A DNA stretch of 47,708 nucleotides from NCBI GenBank assembly GCA_947587615.1, contig CANPYC010000015.1, positions 1-47,708 of the forward strand, in the 5' to 3' direction. The notes under the pieces were generated by a model. The model did not search any database and was not told the origin of the DNA. It saw only the letters and a list, made by a program, of their open reading frames with translations. Below, one piece after another: positions 33,268 to 42,111 of this stretch. A program made the translations under genes and the position numbers. The DNA is from Candidatus Gastranaerophilales bacterium (GTDB lineage Bacteria > Cyanobacteriota > Vampirovibrionia > Gastranaerophilales > Gastranaerophilaceae). Within the stretch, counting starts at the first letter, position 1, and each line of letters starts with the position of its first letter.

Positions 33268-35433
33268 CTACAAAGTCCGCACCATCTCAGCTATTTCATC
33301 ATCAGTCAAATCTTGCGTTTTAATTTTATCAAGCACTTTTTGAATTTTTGCTATTATTTCTTTATGGAATTCAATCTTAGAATCATTACTAACCGCTCTA
33401 AAACGCTCTTGAGCGGTTTTTAAAAGTTCGTTTTGTTCGTTAATTTTAACTCTTACATTTGCAATTTGAATATCCGCTTGTTCAACAGAAAAACTATAAC
33501 TTGTTTTAGCAAGTTCGTCTTGTTTTTGTTTTATTAAAAGGTACAATTGCTCGATTTCTTCTTTTAAACTTTGCTCTTTTTCAATATTTAGCTTGTGTTT
33601 TATTATGGGAGAAGTTTTTGATAAATTCTCCAATTTTTCTTCAACGGCTATTTTGGCAAATTCAAAAACCGATAAATCTTCATCCGTTAGATTTTTCTTT
33701 GACGTTTGAAGGGTATACAGTAAAAATGCTTGGCTTATTTTGTTTTTAATTGTTTGCAGTTTTTCATATTCTTTTAAATCAGCAACATCTTGATATTCAC
33801 TCCTGCCTACAAAATTTTTGTTTAGGTAAATTAACTCTTCAAGTTTTTCTTTTTTGGACTTTATTTCTTTATTCAAATTATCAATTTCAAGCAAAAGCGC
33901 TTGTCTTGTATAAGCTTGTGCTCTTTTTGAAATCAGCGTATCAAGCTTTTTATTCAATTTTTCAATATTTTTCTTGCAATCTTGAGGAAAGATTATTTGC
34001 TTTTTAACTTTTATAAACTGCATTTGCAATTTTGAAAGATTTTTTTTGAGTATTTCAAGATGCTGATTTTCATTTACATACTCTTCTTCAAGTTTTGTAA
34101 TTGGAGTTTTGGAAAGATATTTTTTAGCTTTAATTATATTTCTTCTGGTTTTTGCAAAAGCCTCCGACCCCTTAGGAAGTCCTTTTATAAAATCTCTTTG
34201 TTGGTCTAATTTTTTCTGCCATTTATAGTATTTATTTACATGCTGATGAAAATTTGTTTTTCTTTTTTCACAATTGGAAATCTTTTTCTCAAGGTTTTCA
34301 ATTTCATCTTTTAATTCATTGTAGTGAATAATTAGTAAATATTGCTCGTCATCTTTATATTTTTCTTTTATTTCCAATAATTCAGCCAATTCGCTTGTGT
34401 GAGAATTTAATCTTTTTTCAAGCCTCTTAATAGTTTCATCTGCGCTTGTTTTACTTTTTTGCTCGGATAGTATTTCTTTACAGCTCAGCTCTATTTGACC
34501 TTTGGTTTCTTTTTTAATTGTTTTTGCGATATCGGGCAAATAATCACAATATTTTGCCGGAATTTCACCTGTTTTTAATTTTTGTGCAATAACATCAAAA
34601 TATCTTCTTAAATTAAAAATTAAATCAGGTCTTGAAAGCCATTCCCAAAAAGGTCTTTGCTCTCTTTTTGAATTATCTTCTTCACACTCAACAAGATAGT
34701 TTGAAGTGTTATTTAAACCTCCTTGAGATTTTGGTCTTATATGCTCGCAAGTAGCAAGCGACGGGGTTAAAAGCCTTGATAAAAATTCGGCTTGCGTTTT
34801 ATCTTTATATTTAATCAAAAACATTACAGCGCCTTCATTATCATCAGGAACTTTATTTGCAAGCTTAAAGATTTTCTTTGCCTCATGGGAAGAGCGTGCA
34901 CATTTTTCCAAATTTGCTAAAAATTGCTTTTTAACAAATTTTCTATCCCCATGGGAATTGATAATATCAATATTTTCATTGATTAATTCAAGAATTGAAG
35001 CTTTATTTGTTTCTTTTTGAGATATCAGAAGTTTTTTAATTTTCTCAAGTGCACAAATTTGCCTTTCTTCAATTAAAGGTAGGGTTCTTTTTAAATAATC
35101 ATTTGCCAGAGTTAAAACATTTGCGCTATTGTTATTTGAAGCTTCTTGAATAAGTATATTTATAACTTCTCTTTCAGTATCGTGATAATATTTTTGATAT
35201 TTGTTTAGAATTTTTATAAGCTCCGCTCCTTTTTTATTCAAAGCGGAATTTACAAAACTATCAATCTGATTTTTTTGTATCATCGGAATTGAACAGATAG
35301 GACAGGGGATATCATAAAGTCTTTTAAGTTCAAAATTATCCTCGCTGCAATCAAAACCTCTAAAAACGATTTTAGGAGAATTTAAGCCGGTTTTATACAA
35401 CTTATTATTTAATACATTGAGCGATATTTTCAT
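33268..35433 (-). CDS. Split HNH/zinc domain plus long coiled-coil protein (A)
   Basis: 721 aa. An N-terminal VFRGFDCS motif (about 23-30), then CPIC (Cys44, Cys47), then a helical insert of about 180 residues, then an HNH-like core TCEHIRPKSQGGLNNTSNY (about 228-246) with LVECEEDNSKR (Cys250, Asp253, Asn254). In ordinary HNH nucleases the two CxxC pairs and the E-H-x-x-P lie close together; here the last Cys is replaced by Asp253. Residues 320-720 form a very long charged coiled coil with a few breaks. No membrane span. Its ATG overlaps the end of gene B by 4 bp. A nuclease function is an inference; the loss of one zinc ligand may weaken it. Confidence 0.7.
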   Translation of the reverse strand: MKISLNVLNNKLYKTGLNSPKIVFRGFDCSEDNFELKRLYDIPCPICSIPMIQKNQIDSFVNSALNKKGAELIKILNKYQKYYHDTEREVINILIQEASNNNSANVLTLANDYLKRTLPLIEERQICALEKIKKLLISQKETNKASILELINENIDIINSHGDRKFVKKQFLANLEKCARSSHEAKKIFKLANKVPDDNEGAVMFLIKYKDKTQAEFLSRLLTPSLATCEHIRPKSQGGLNNTSNYLVECEEDNSKREQRPFWEWLSRPDLIFNLRRYFDVIAQKLKTGEIPAKYCDYLPDIAKTIKKETKGQIELSCKEILSEQKSKTSADETIKRLEKRLNSHTSELAELLEIKEKYKDDEQYLLIIHYNELKDEIENLEKKISNCEKRKTNFHQHVNKYYKWQKKLDQQRDFIKGLPKGSEAFAKTRRNIIKAKKYLSKTPITKLEEEYVNENQHLEILKKNLSKLQMQFIKVKKQIIFPQDCKKNIEKLNKKLDTLISKRAQAYTRQALLLEIDNLNKEIKSKKEKLEELIYLNKNFVGRSEYQDVADLKEYEKLQTIKNKISQAFLLYTLQTSKKNLTDEDLSVFEFAKIAVEEKLENLSKTSPIIKHKLNIEKEQSLKEEIEQLYLLIKQKQDELAKTSYSFSVEQADIQIANVRVKINEQNELLKTAQERFRAVSNDSKIEFHKEIIAKIQKVLDKIKTQDLTDDEIAEMVRTL

Positions 35434-37613
35434 TTTATATAAAACTGTCCGATTAAATTTTCAAACTCTTCCCTTGATAGCCTTTTGTATACTTTTAACT
35501 CATTTAATAGCATATTATTATAATTAATCAAATCTGCAAGTGCTTCATACTCAGTTCTTAACTGCTGAATATTTTTAATTTTTTCAACTTGAGAAAGCTC
35601 ATCTTGAAGCATTATGACATCATTTTGCATATCAGAGATTGTTGTTCCCGCACTCAGCAAATTAATTTGAGTAAATAAAAGATTTATTTGTTTTTCAACT
35701 TCTTCAATTTCTTTCAGTCTTTGTTTTTCTTTTTCTTCTTCATCCGTTATTTGTTTAACGGTTTTATTATTTTGATATTTTTTAACTTCATTATCTTCTA
35801 AGAGTTCTTTAATTTGTTTTTGTATTGCAACTTGAGCAATTGTTAAAATATCTTTGTCGATTTTTTCACTTGTGCTCTGTTTTTCGCCTAATTCTTCATA
35901 TATTTCCGCACTTCTTTGAGCCATCTCAAGTAAATAGTTATATCTTGCAATATTACCATGGCTTAAAGACGGGTTTTTTTCATCCTCAAGAGCTTGAAGT
36001 TCTTCAATTATACGTGTCTTTTCGCTTTGCAGCATTCTCATTCTTTGAATAATTGAAATTTTATCGGAAATTGAATTTTTTAACTTTGTAATTTTTTCGT
36101 CAAACTCTTTAATCTTACTTATTGTTTGTTGTTTTTCTTTTATTTGTTCTTTAATTTTGTTTTCTGAAGGAATTACCGCCTCAAGTATTCTGATTGTATT
36201 TTTTAAACTTGCATGTTCATGAGATAAATTTTCAATTTCTTCATTATTGCTTGATGATTTTTCTTTTTGCAGCTTGGCAAGTCTTGCTTCAACCGTTTCT
36301 AATCTTTCCGATAAAGTTTGATGTTGAATTATTCTTTTGAATTGCGGATAAGCTTCAAGCGCTTCAATTTGAGCTAATAATTCGCTTTTTTTAGCCGATA
36401 AATCGTTCAATTTTTCTCTCAGGGAAGCAAGAAGCTTTGTTCTTGAAGCAATTTCAGAGTCTTTAAGATACATATTTTCGCTCTTTGGTGCAATTAAAAC
36501 AATTTGCCCGTTACTTAATTTATATATTTTTTTAATAAATTCGGAAATGTAGTCATAATATTTTTCATCTAAAAGACCTTTATCAAGGGCTTGCTGAACT
36601 TCATTAACATATTCTTGCAAATTTTGAGAAAAATCCGGAATATTTTCCATCCACTCGCTAAAAGGAGTTGTGCCTCTTGAAGTATTACATTCGCTGCAAT
36701 CACACATATAATTTGAGCTACTGTTAATAAAAAGAATGTTATAGCCGTTATCTCTGCCTGTTGATTGAGGAATTATATGTTCTGTTGTAGGAATTGTATT
36801 TGAAACAAACCTTTTTGCAATTTCTTGGGAGGAATAATTTTTTGAATATTTTACAAAAAATGAATTTATATCATTGCTTGAATTTGGCAGCTTTTGAACA
36901 ATTTTATTAATTTCCTGCTGTTTATCCTTATCTTCAATTACGTTAACAAGAGCATATATAAACTTTTTTCTTGCAAATTCTTCTTCGCCCTGTCCTAAAA
37001 TTTGTTTTTTATGTTTGTCGATAATATTTTTAATTGCGCAGAGTTCGTCAAAAGAAGTTATGTTTTCTATTACATAATTTTCAAGCTCTTTTATAACCCC
37101 CAATTGAATTTCAATCAGATTGTTTAAATATACCTTTGCCTGAAGCTGAACAATGCCTGCTAAATCAAGCTTGGGGTTTTCAAGCGCCAATTTTTTTATT
37201 ATGTTGATTATTTCCTGCTTTTGCGCTCTGTATATGCCTCTTTTTTTACCGTCTTTTGGTTTTTTTGAATCATCCTCCAAAAAACAGGAATCATCCTCAT
37301 ATTTTTCAAGAGCGGAAGCTAAAGCCTTGCCTTTTTTATTTGAAACATCGTCAATAAAAGCTTTTATTTGAGAAGAATCAAGCATAATCAAACCGCAAAC
37401 CGGGCAGCGCAAATTTTTAATCTCTTTTACCCGAAAAGAAGAAGGGGCGCAGGAAAAACCCTTGAAATTGATTGAATTTTTATAATGCGGAATGTGGTTT
37501 AAATTAAGCACATTTGATACTTGTTTTGAATTTTTTTCAGGCTTTGCATATTTATTTTTATTGAATACACTTATTTTTTTATTGATTAAATTTGCGCTAA
37601 AATTTATCTTCAT
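35430..37613 (-). CDS. Split HNH/zinc domain plus long coiled-coil protein (B)
   Basis: 727 aa, paralogue of the next gene downstream with the same architecture: INFKGFSCAPSSF (48-60), CPVC (Cys70, Cys73), helical insert, HNH core TTEHIIPQSTGRDNGYN (276-292; Glu278, His279), then CDCSECNTSRG with the pair Cys306/Cys309 and Asn310, and FSEWM. In contrast to paralogue A the zinc ligands and the C-x-x-C-N-x-x-R pattern are intact, so this copy is the better candidate for an active HNH nuclease. Residues 380-720 are a long coiled coil. It overlaps the helicase gene by 4 bp (ATGA) upstream and gene A by 4 bp downstream. Confidence 0.72.
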   Translation of the reverse strand: MKINFSANLINKKISVFNKNKYAKPEKNSKQVSNVLNLNHIPHYKNSINFKGFSCAPSSFRVKEIKNLRCPVCGLIMLDSSQIKAFIDDVSNKKGKALASALEKYEDDSCFLEDDSKKPKDGKKRGIYRAQKQEIINIIKKLALENPKLDLAGIVQLQAKVYLNNLIEIQLGVIKELENYVIENITSFDELCAIKNIIDKHKKQILGQGEEEFARKKFIYALVNVIEDKDKQQEINKIVQKLPNSSNDINSFFVKYSKNYSSQEIAKRFVSNTIPTTEHIIPQSTGRDNGYNILFINSSSNYMCDCSECNTSRGTTPFSEWMENIPDFSQNLQEYVNEVQQALDKGLLDEKYYDYISEFIKKIYKLSNGQIVLIAPKSENMYLKDSEIASRTKLLASLREKLNDLSAKKSELLAQIEALEAYPQFKRIIQHQTLSERLETVEARLAKLQKEKSSSNNEEIENLSHEHASLKNTIRILEAVIPSENKIKEQIKEKQQTISKIKEFDEKITKLKNSISDKISIIQRMRMLQSEKTRIIEELQALEDEKNPSLSHGNIARYNYLLEMAQRSAEIYEELGEKQSTSEKIDKDILTIAQVAIQKQIKELLEDNEVKKYQNNKTVKQITDEEEKEKQRLKEIEEVEKQINLLFTQINLLSAGTTISDMQNDVIMLQDELSQVEKIKNIQQLRTEYEALADLINYNNMLLNELKVYKRLSREEFENLIGQFYIK

Positions 37614-40405
37614 ACTTCCACCAAATCATTAACGGGTTTTTGAACCAAAAGCAGTAAAGCAAGCTCGGAATTTTCTTTTAAATTTTCATAGTAGCTTGTA
37701 TTAGGGAACTTTTCAGGATTCATCAATGCGAAGTCGCAAATTCTTGCAATTGTTTTAAGGGTTGAAACGCTTTGCGAGATTATCTTATAAACACTTCCTT
37801 GCTTAATTTTTCTTAAATATTCGCTTCTTGCTTCAATCAAATAATCATCAGTATCTTCATCCGTCATAGGTTCTTTTGTTAATCTGATAAAATTATCAAC
37901 GGAATTTTGATTGTTATCGTTTAAAATTGCCCACGCATAGCTAATATAAGAAGAAAAAGCATTTCCATACATTATATCTTCTTTTTGAGCTTTACTTTCT
38001 TTTGTTGCTTTAATTATTCGCATTTCTTTTTTGGAGATATTTTGAATTATTTTATTAAAATTTACAATTTTTTCATCATCCGATGAACAATTTAAAACTT
38101 TCTCCATTTGAGGATTTAAAATTTCTCCTATAAATTCGCTTTCTTTTTGTTCGTTTGAACCTGCAATATAGCCTGCAATTTGAATTAGAGAAAAAACATC
38201 AAGGTCTTTAAATTTTTCATTATATATTAAATCCGATAATAACAGAGGGTTTACTCCTCTCGCAAGTCTTAAAAGCTCTCCCTTGGGGGTTAAATTAACT
38301 TTTTTGTTATGATTAATTTCAACAAAACCAAGTTTTTTAAGAGTATTTTTATAATTTTCAAATTTATTTAAAAGTCTTTGAGCTTCTTTTTCTTTATTTT
38401 TGGTTAAAAAAACCTTAAAACTGTTATCAATATGAGTTTTTAGAGCTTCAAAATCACTATTATTTGTGTAATAATCACTAAGCATACACCAATCGGGCTT
38501 ATAGTGGCTTCTTAGCGGATTGGATGGGCTTTCCAAAAGTTCATAGGCAAGCGCCAATTCATCAATTTTTATCTCGTCGTCGTTTGCCGCAATCGGCTTT
38601 CTAAAACTCGAAGGGCTTAATTCATCTCTAAAACCGTCTTTTGGGGTTTTTAAGTTGTATAATACAACATTTCCGATTTTATCAATTCCCCTTCTGCCTG
38701 CCCTGCCTGCCATCTGGTGAAATTCACTTGCATTTAGAGGCTTTTGCTCAATGGAATTAAGCTCGGGATTATATTTTCTATATGCCATATCGGACATAAC
38801 AACCGTTCTTGCGGGCATATTAATACCTAAAGACAAAGTAGAGGTTGCAACAACGACTTTTAAAAGTTTTTTTTGGAATAATTCTTCAATCAGTTTTCTA
38901 TATTGAGGCAAAGTTCCTGCATGATGATAGCTGAAACCCTTTAAAATTGTTTGTTCATCAAAATCCGAGCCTAAGTATATTTTATCTTTTTTATATTTTT
39001 CAAATATTTTTTTAATTTCTTCCTTTTCTTCATCTGTCGTTAAATCAATCGAGGATTCAGCAAAAGAATTTACGCTAAACTCGCATTCTCCCTGCGACAG
39101 CTTGAAAAATATTGCAGGAAGCATATCATTATCTTTAAGAGAGTTAATCAGTTGATTGTTGAATTTTTTAATTCTTCTCGGGTCAAAATTTTCCAAATGA
39201 ATTTTATCAATGCTTTTTTCTTTATCATCCGCTAAAAGGCAGGAAATTTCCTTAAGAGTTATTTTATCAATATTGGGATAAATTTTTTCAAGGATTTTTT
39301 GAAAATCTTTTAAATCAAGGCTTTCTTCTCTTTCAAAATTAGCCAAAAAGAGGTTCATTGTTTTTTGAAGCTCATCTAAATCAGGCTTATAGTATTCATT
39401 TTTGTTGTTTGTTTCCCTAAAAAGATATTCAAAAGCACGCCTTTGAGAAGGGTTTAATTTTTCAACATCCGAAGGAATTTTAGATAAATTAACATTTTGA
39501 TTTATTATCGGTATAAATTCGCCGTCTTTTGCCCCTTCTTTGTTCCATTTATAAATTGAATATACAAGAGGTACAAACCTGTCTTTTGCTTCTACTTCAA
39601 TATTTGATACAGCTCTTTTAGGGCTTAAGGATTGAATCCAGCTTGCAAAATCAGAACTGTTACCGATAGTTGCCGATAAAAACAAAAGCTGAATTTTATC
39701 CTGAGGAGTGTTTATGATTGAATTTTCCCAAACAACCCCTCTTTGCTCGTCATTTATATAATGAGCTTCATCAAAAATTACACTTCCGATTTTGGCTGCA
39801 TTTTGAAGCCCGCAAGCTGCCATATTGTCATATATTTCAGTCGTCATTATAACAATCGGGGCATTGGGATTATGTTTAATATCCCCCGTTAAAAGCCCTA
39901 TGTTTTCATTTCCGTAAATTTTGCAAAATTCATTGTATTTATCGTTTGCAAGCGCTATTTGAGGAGATGTGTATATTGTTTTTTTATTGTTTTCAAGATT
40001 TTTATTGATTGCGTAATGAGCAAGTGCGGTTTTACCCGTTCCTGTCGGGGCGCTGAAAATTACGCTGTCACCTTCGTAGATTTTTTTAGCGGCTCTTATT
40101 TGCGCTTCGTCAGGTTGAAACCTGTAAATCGTACCGTCATCTAAAGTTATTTGCGGAAGTTTGAAAAAGTTTTTATCAATTGTTTTTTCAAAATCGTTTT
40201 TCTTGCGCAAATCAATATAAGCGCAAAAATTAATGTTATTATTATAAATTGAAGCCGTTAACGCACTCTTTTCACCGATTTTTGCTTTTTTTAAATCTGC
40301 CTTGCAAGTAAGCGTATTTGTATTTATTTTATTCTTGTTTTTGCCCTTGCCTTTGTTTTTATATACAGCGCTTGAATAACCAAAACAATTAATCGGTGAA
40401 AGCAT
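37610..40405 (-). CDS. Ski2/HelY-like DExH-box helicase
   Basis: 931 aa. Lineage-type N-terminus of 80 residues with INFCAYID, then an SF2 core: Q-like motif FQPDEAQIRAA, Walker A SAPTGTGKTA (118-127), Walker B DEAH (212-215), SAT (244-246), SYHHAGTLPQYR, VVVATSTLSLGINMPARTVV and the motif VI HQMAGRAGRRGID. The GINMPA and GRAGRRG motifs and the helical C-terminal domain place it with Ski2/Mtr4/HelY RNA helicases. A 200-residue insert lies between the two RecA domains. Its stop overlaps the start of coiled-coil protein B by 4 bp, so helicase, B and A form one coupled operon. Substrate, RNA or DNA, unknown. Confidence 0.85.
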   Translation of the reverse strand: MLSPINCFGYSSAVYKNKGKGKNKNKINTNTLTCKADLKKAKIGEKSALTASIYNNNINFCAYIDLRKKNDFEKTIDKNFFKLPQITLDDGTIYRFQPDEAQIRAAKKIYEGDSVIFSAPTGTGKTALAHYAINKNLENNKKTIYTSPQIALANDKYNEFCKIYGNENIGLLTGDIKHNPNAPIVIMTTEIYDNMAACGLQNAAKIGSVIFDEAHYINDEQRGVVWENSIINTPQDKIQLLFLSATIGNSSDFASWIQSLSPKRAVSNIEVEAKDRFVPLVYSIYKWNKEGAKDGEFIPIINQNVNLSKIPSDVEKLNPSQRRAFEYLFRETNNKNEYYKPDLDELQKTMNLFLANFEREESLDLKDFQKILEKIYPNIDKITLKEISCLLADDKEKSIDKIHLENFDPRRIKKFNNQLINSLKDNDMLPAIFFKLSQGECEFSVNSFAESSIDLTTDEEKEEIKKIFEKYKKDKIYLGSDFDEQTILKGFSYHHAGTLPQYRKLIEELFQKKLLKVVVATSTLSLGINMPARTVVMSDMAYRKYNPELNSIEQKPLNASEFHQMAGRAGRRGIDKIGNVVLYNLKTPKDGFRDELSPSSFRKPIAANDDEIKIDELALAYELLESPSNPLRSHYKPDWCMLSDYYTNNSDFEALKTHIDNSFKVFLTKNKEKEAQRLLNKFENYKNTLKKLGFVEINHNKKVNLTPKGELLRLARGVNPLLLSDLIYNEKFKDLDVFSLIQIAGYIAGSNEQKESEFIGEILNPQMEKVLNCSSDDEKIVNFNKIIQNISKKEMRIIKATKESKAQKEDIMYGNAFSSYISYAWAILNDNNQNSVDNFIRLTKEPMTDEDTDDYLIEARSEYLRKIKQGSVYKIISQSVSTLKTIARICDFALMNPEKFPNTSYYENLKENSELALLLLVQKPVNDLVEV

Positions 40406-40584
40406 AATCTTGAAACCTCTTTTTAAATATTATAGTTAGCTAAAACATGTAAAGATATTATTTTGTTTTATAAATTAATAAAATTTAACATACCCTGTGG
40501 CAATATTGTTGTCGAAGTACAAGCAACCCAACACAAGCGGAGTGCATTAAATTACAAATTTTTACAACAACAAAACTTTAGAGG

Positions 40585-40612
40585 TTGAAAAATAATAAAT
40601 TGGGTATATAAT
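40585..40612 (+). promoter_or_regulatory. Predicted sigma-70 promoter of a candidate small RNA
   Basis: TTGAAA (40585-40590) and TATAAT (40607-40612) with a 16-base spacer. The start would be at about 40619, just before a GGGC-led hairpin. Confidence 0.7.
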
Positions 40613-40618
40613 AATAGA

Positions 40619-40713
40619 AAGGGCGGATAGGTCGGCTCCTATCCTTTGAATGCCCTAATGTTTTTTAACTTTAAGCGCTATGATTATCAACAAGATAATG
40701 AATAGCGCTTTTT
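40619..40713 (+). ncRNA. Candidate small RNA with two hairpins and terminator
   Basis: After the promoter the first hairpin has an outer stem GGGC (40621-40624)/GCCC (40652-40655) and an inner stem GGATAGG (40625-40631)/CCTATCC (40638-40644). A single-stranded, U-rich stretch follows. The second hairpin pairs AAGCGCTAT (40673-40681) with ATAGCGCTT (40702-40710) and ATTAT with ATAAT inside it, followed by a T run, and is a rho-independent terminator. The transcript would be about 95 nt without a long ORF. I do not recognise it as 6S, SRP or tmRNA. The rest of 40406-40933 shows nothing else. Confidence 0.6.
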
Positions 40714-40899
40714 CAGTGATAAACACTATTCTCACCCCCCTTCTTTCATCTCAAACATTTGGTCTATTAATTAATTTGTTCCAAGATGAGCAAGCGAAGC
40801 GAGCTCTAGGGCTACCACACTCATTATACATCAAGCATGCCCTACTGCAAATATTTATTACTACAAAAACCAACATAAACAATTTGAAAATAATTTAAT

Positions 40900-40928
40900 T
40901 TGTTGTAAACTAAAAATATACTTAAAAT
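40900..40928 (+). promoter_or_regulatory. Predicted promoter of tRNA-Thr
   Basis: TTGTTG (40900-40905), 17-base spacer, TAAAAT (40923-40928); the tRNA begins 6 bp downstream. Confidence 0.5.
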
Positions 40929-40933
40929 ATTTT

Positions 40934-41006
40934 GCCGATGTAGCTCAGTTGGTAGAGCAGCTGATTCGTAATCAGCAGGTCGTGCGTTCAAGTCGCATCA
41001 TCGGCA
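40934..41006 (+). tRNA. tRNA-Thr (anticodon CGT)
   Basis: A 73-nt cloverleaf: acceptor GCCGATG/CATCGGC, D arm GCTC/GAGC, anticodon stem GCTGA/TCAGC with loop TTCGTAA, and T arm GTGCG/CGCAT with loop TTCAAGT. Discriminator A; CCA is not encoded. It reads ACG codons. Confidence 0.97.
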
Positions 41007-41010
41007 TTTT

Positions 41011-41568
41011 TTATTTTAAAAAATATGAAGCCGCCCCTATAACTGCACAAAAAGCTATATAAATCAAAGGATTGCGACTGAATTTAAAAGTTAAAACAAA
41101 TAAAAATAAAACCAAAGCTAAGGCTCTAAAGTTAACATGAGCAAACGATATATCATTATTCAAAACAAGGCCGTAAAAGAGTTTTAGCGCAACAAAACAA
41201 ATTAAAGCACATGATGTGGGTCTTAAAACATATAAAATTGTCTTAACAAATTTATTCTCGCTAAACTTTTTATAAAGCCGAAAAACTTGACTTGCAATTA
41301 TTATCATAGGCAGAATAAGAGCAAAGCTTGATATAATTGAACCAAAAAGCCCTGCTGTTTTAAATCCCGCAAATGTAGCCATATTAAGACCTATTGGTCC
41401 GGGGGTTAAGCCCGATATTGCTATCATTTGAGTAAGCTCATCAACACTAAACCAACCGTATCCCTCGCTCATTTGATATAAAAAAGGTAAAGAAGCGTAA
41501 CCACCGCCAAAGGTAAATAATCCTACCTTTACAAATTCAAAAAATAAAGAAAAATATTGTTCAAGCAT
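41011..41568 (-). CDS. Chromate transporter family protein, half-size (second)
   Basis: 185 aa with about five or six membrane segments. FVKVGLFTFGGGYASLPFLY and ISGLTPGPIGLNMATFAG are the signature of the CHR family half-proteins. Full-length ChrA has two such halves; many bacteria encode them as two genes, as here. Chromate export is known for some members, but half-size pairs often have untested substrates. Its ATG overlaps the end of the first half gene by 8 bp. Confidence 0.9.
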   Translation of the reverse strand: MLEQYFSLFFEFVKVGLFTFGGGYASLPFLYQMSEGYGWFSVDELTQMIAISGLTPGPIGLNMATFAGFKTAGLFGSIISSFALILPMIIIASQVFRLYKKFSENKFVKTILYVLRPTSCALICFVALKLFYGLVLNNDISFAHVNFRALALVLFLFVLTFKFSRNPLIYIAFCAVIGAASYFLK

Positions 41569-42109
41569 TCTTCTTATCCTTTATAATTTGTAAAATTAAC
41601 CCGACAAAAATTGAAAGTATAATAAGCAAAGCAGGGTTAACTTTCAATATTGATAAAGCCAAAATTAAAACAAACCAAAAAGCGCTGAATTTATCAACAA
41701 TGCTTTTAAGCCACATCTCTTTAAGTGTTAAATAAATTAAAATTATTACACATAAATTAACACCCCAAAACACCCCTTCAATAAAAGGAATTGAAATAAT
41801 TTTATTTAAAACATCAGCTATTATTATGATTGAGACAAAAGGCGATAAGCACATTCCCAAAACACCCGCCAAAACCCCTTTAAATTTAGCCAGTTTATAG
41901 CCGACCAAAATTGACATATTTATTGCAATAATTCCGCACAAACATTGACTTACGCAATAATAATCACAAATTTCATCATCACTGAGCCAGCCTCTTTTTT
42001 CCGTCAATTCCTGTTTCATTATTGGCACAATAACATAACCGCCCCCAAGCAGTATCAAACCGATTTTAAAAAAAGCTTTAAAGATATTTAAGAAACTGAT
42101 TTTTTGCAT
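41561..42109 (-). CDS. Chromate transporter family protein, half-size (first)
   Basis: 182 aa, CHR family: FFKIGLILLGGGYVIVPIM and LTEKRGWLSDDEICDYYCVS, then IIAINMSILVGYKLA. Partner of the next half gene, with which it would form the complete inner-membrane transporter. The start is 2 bp after the stop of the membrane-anchored protein gene, which suggests a three-gene operon. Confidence 0.9.
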   Translation of the reverse strand: MQKISFLNIFKAFFKIGLILLGGGYVIVPIMKQELTEKRGWLSDDEICDYYCVSQCLCGIIAINMSILVGYKLAKFKGVLAGVLGMCLSPFVSIIIIADVLNKIISIPFIEGVFWGVNLCVIILIYLTLKEMWLKSIVDKFSAFWFVLILALSILKVNPALLIILSIFVGLILQIIKDKKNA

Positions 42110-42111
42110 GA

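Noticed and set aside
40680-40898. 72-aa frame as a type I toxin
   Set aside because: Its ATG lies inside the terminator hairpin of the candidate small RNA, no ribosome binding site precedes it, and the peptide has no toxin-like membrane span of normal form.
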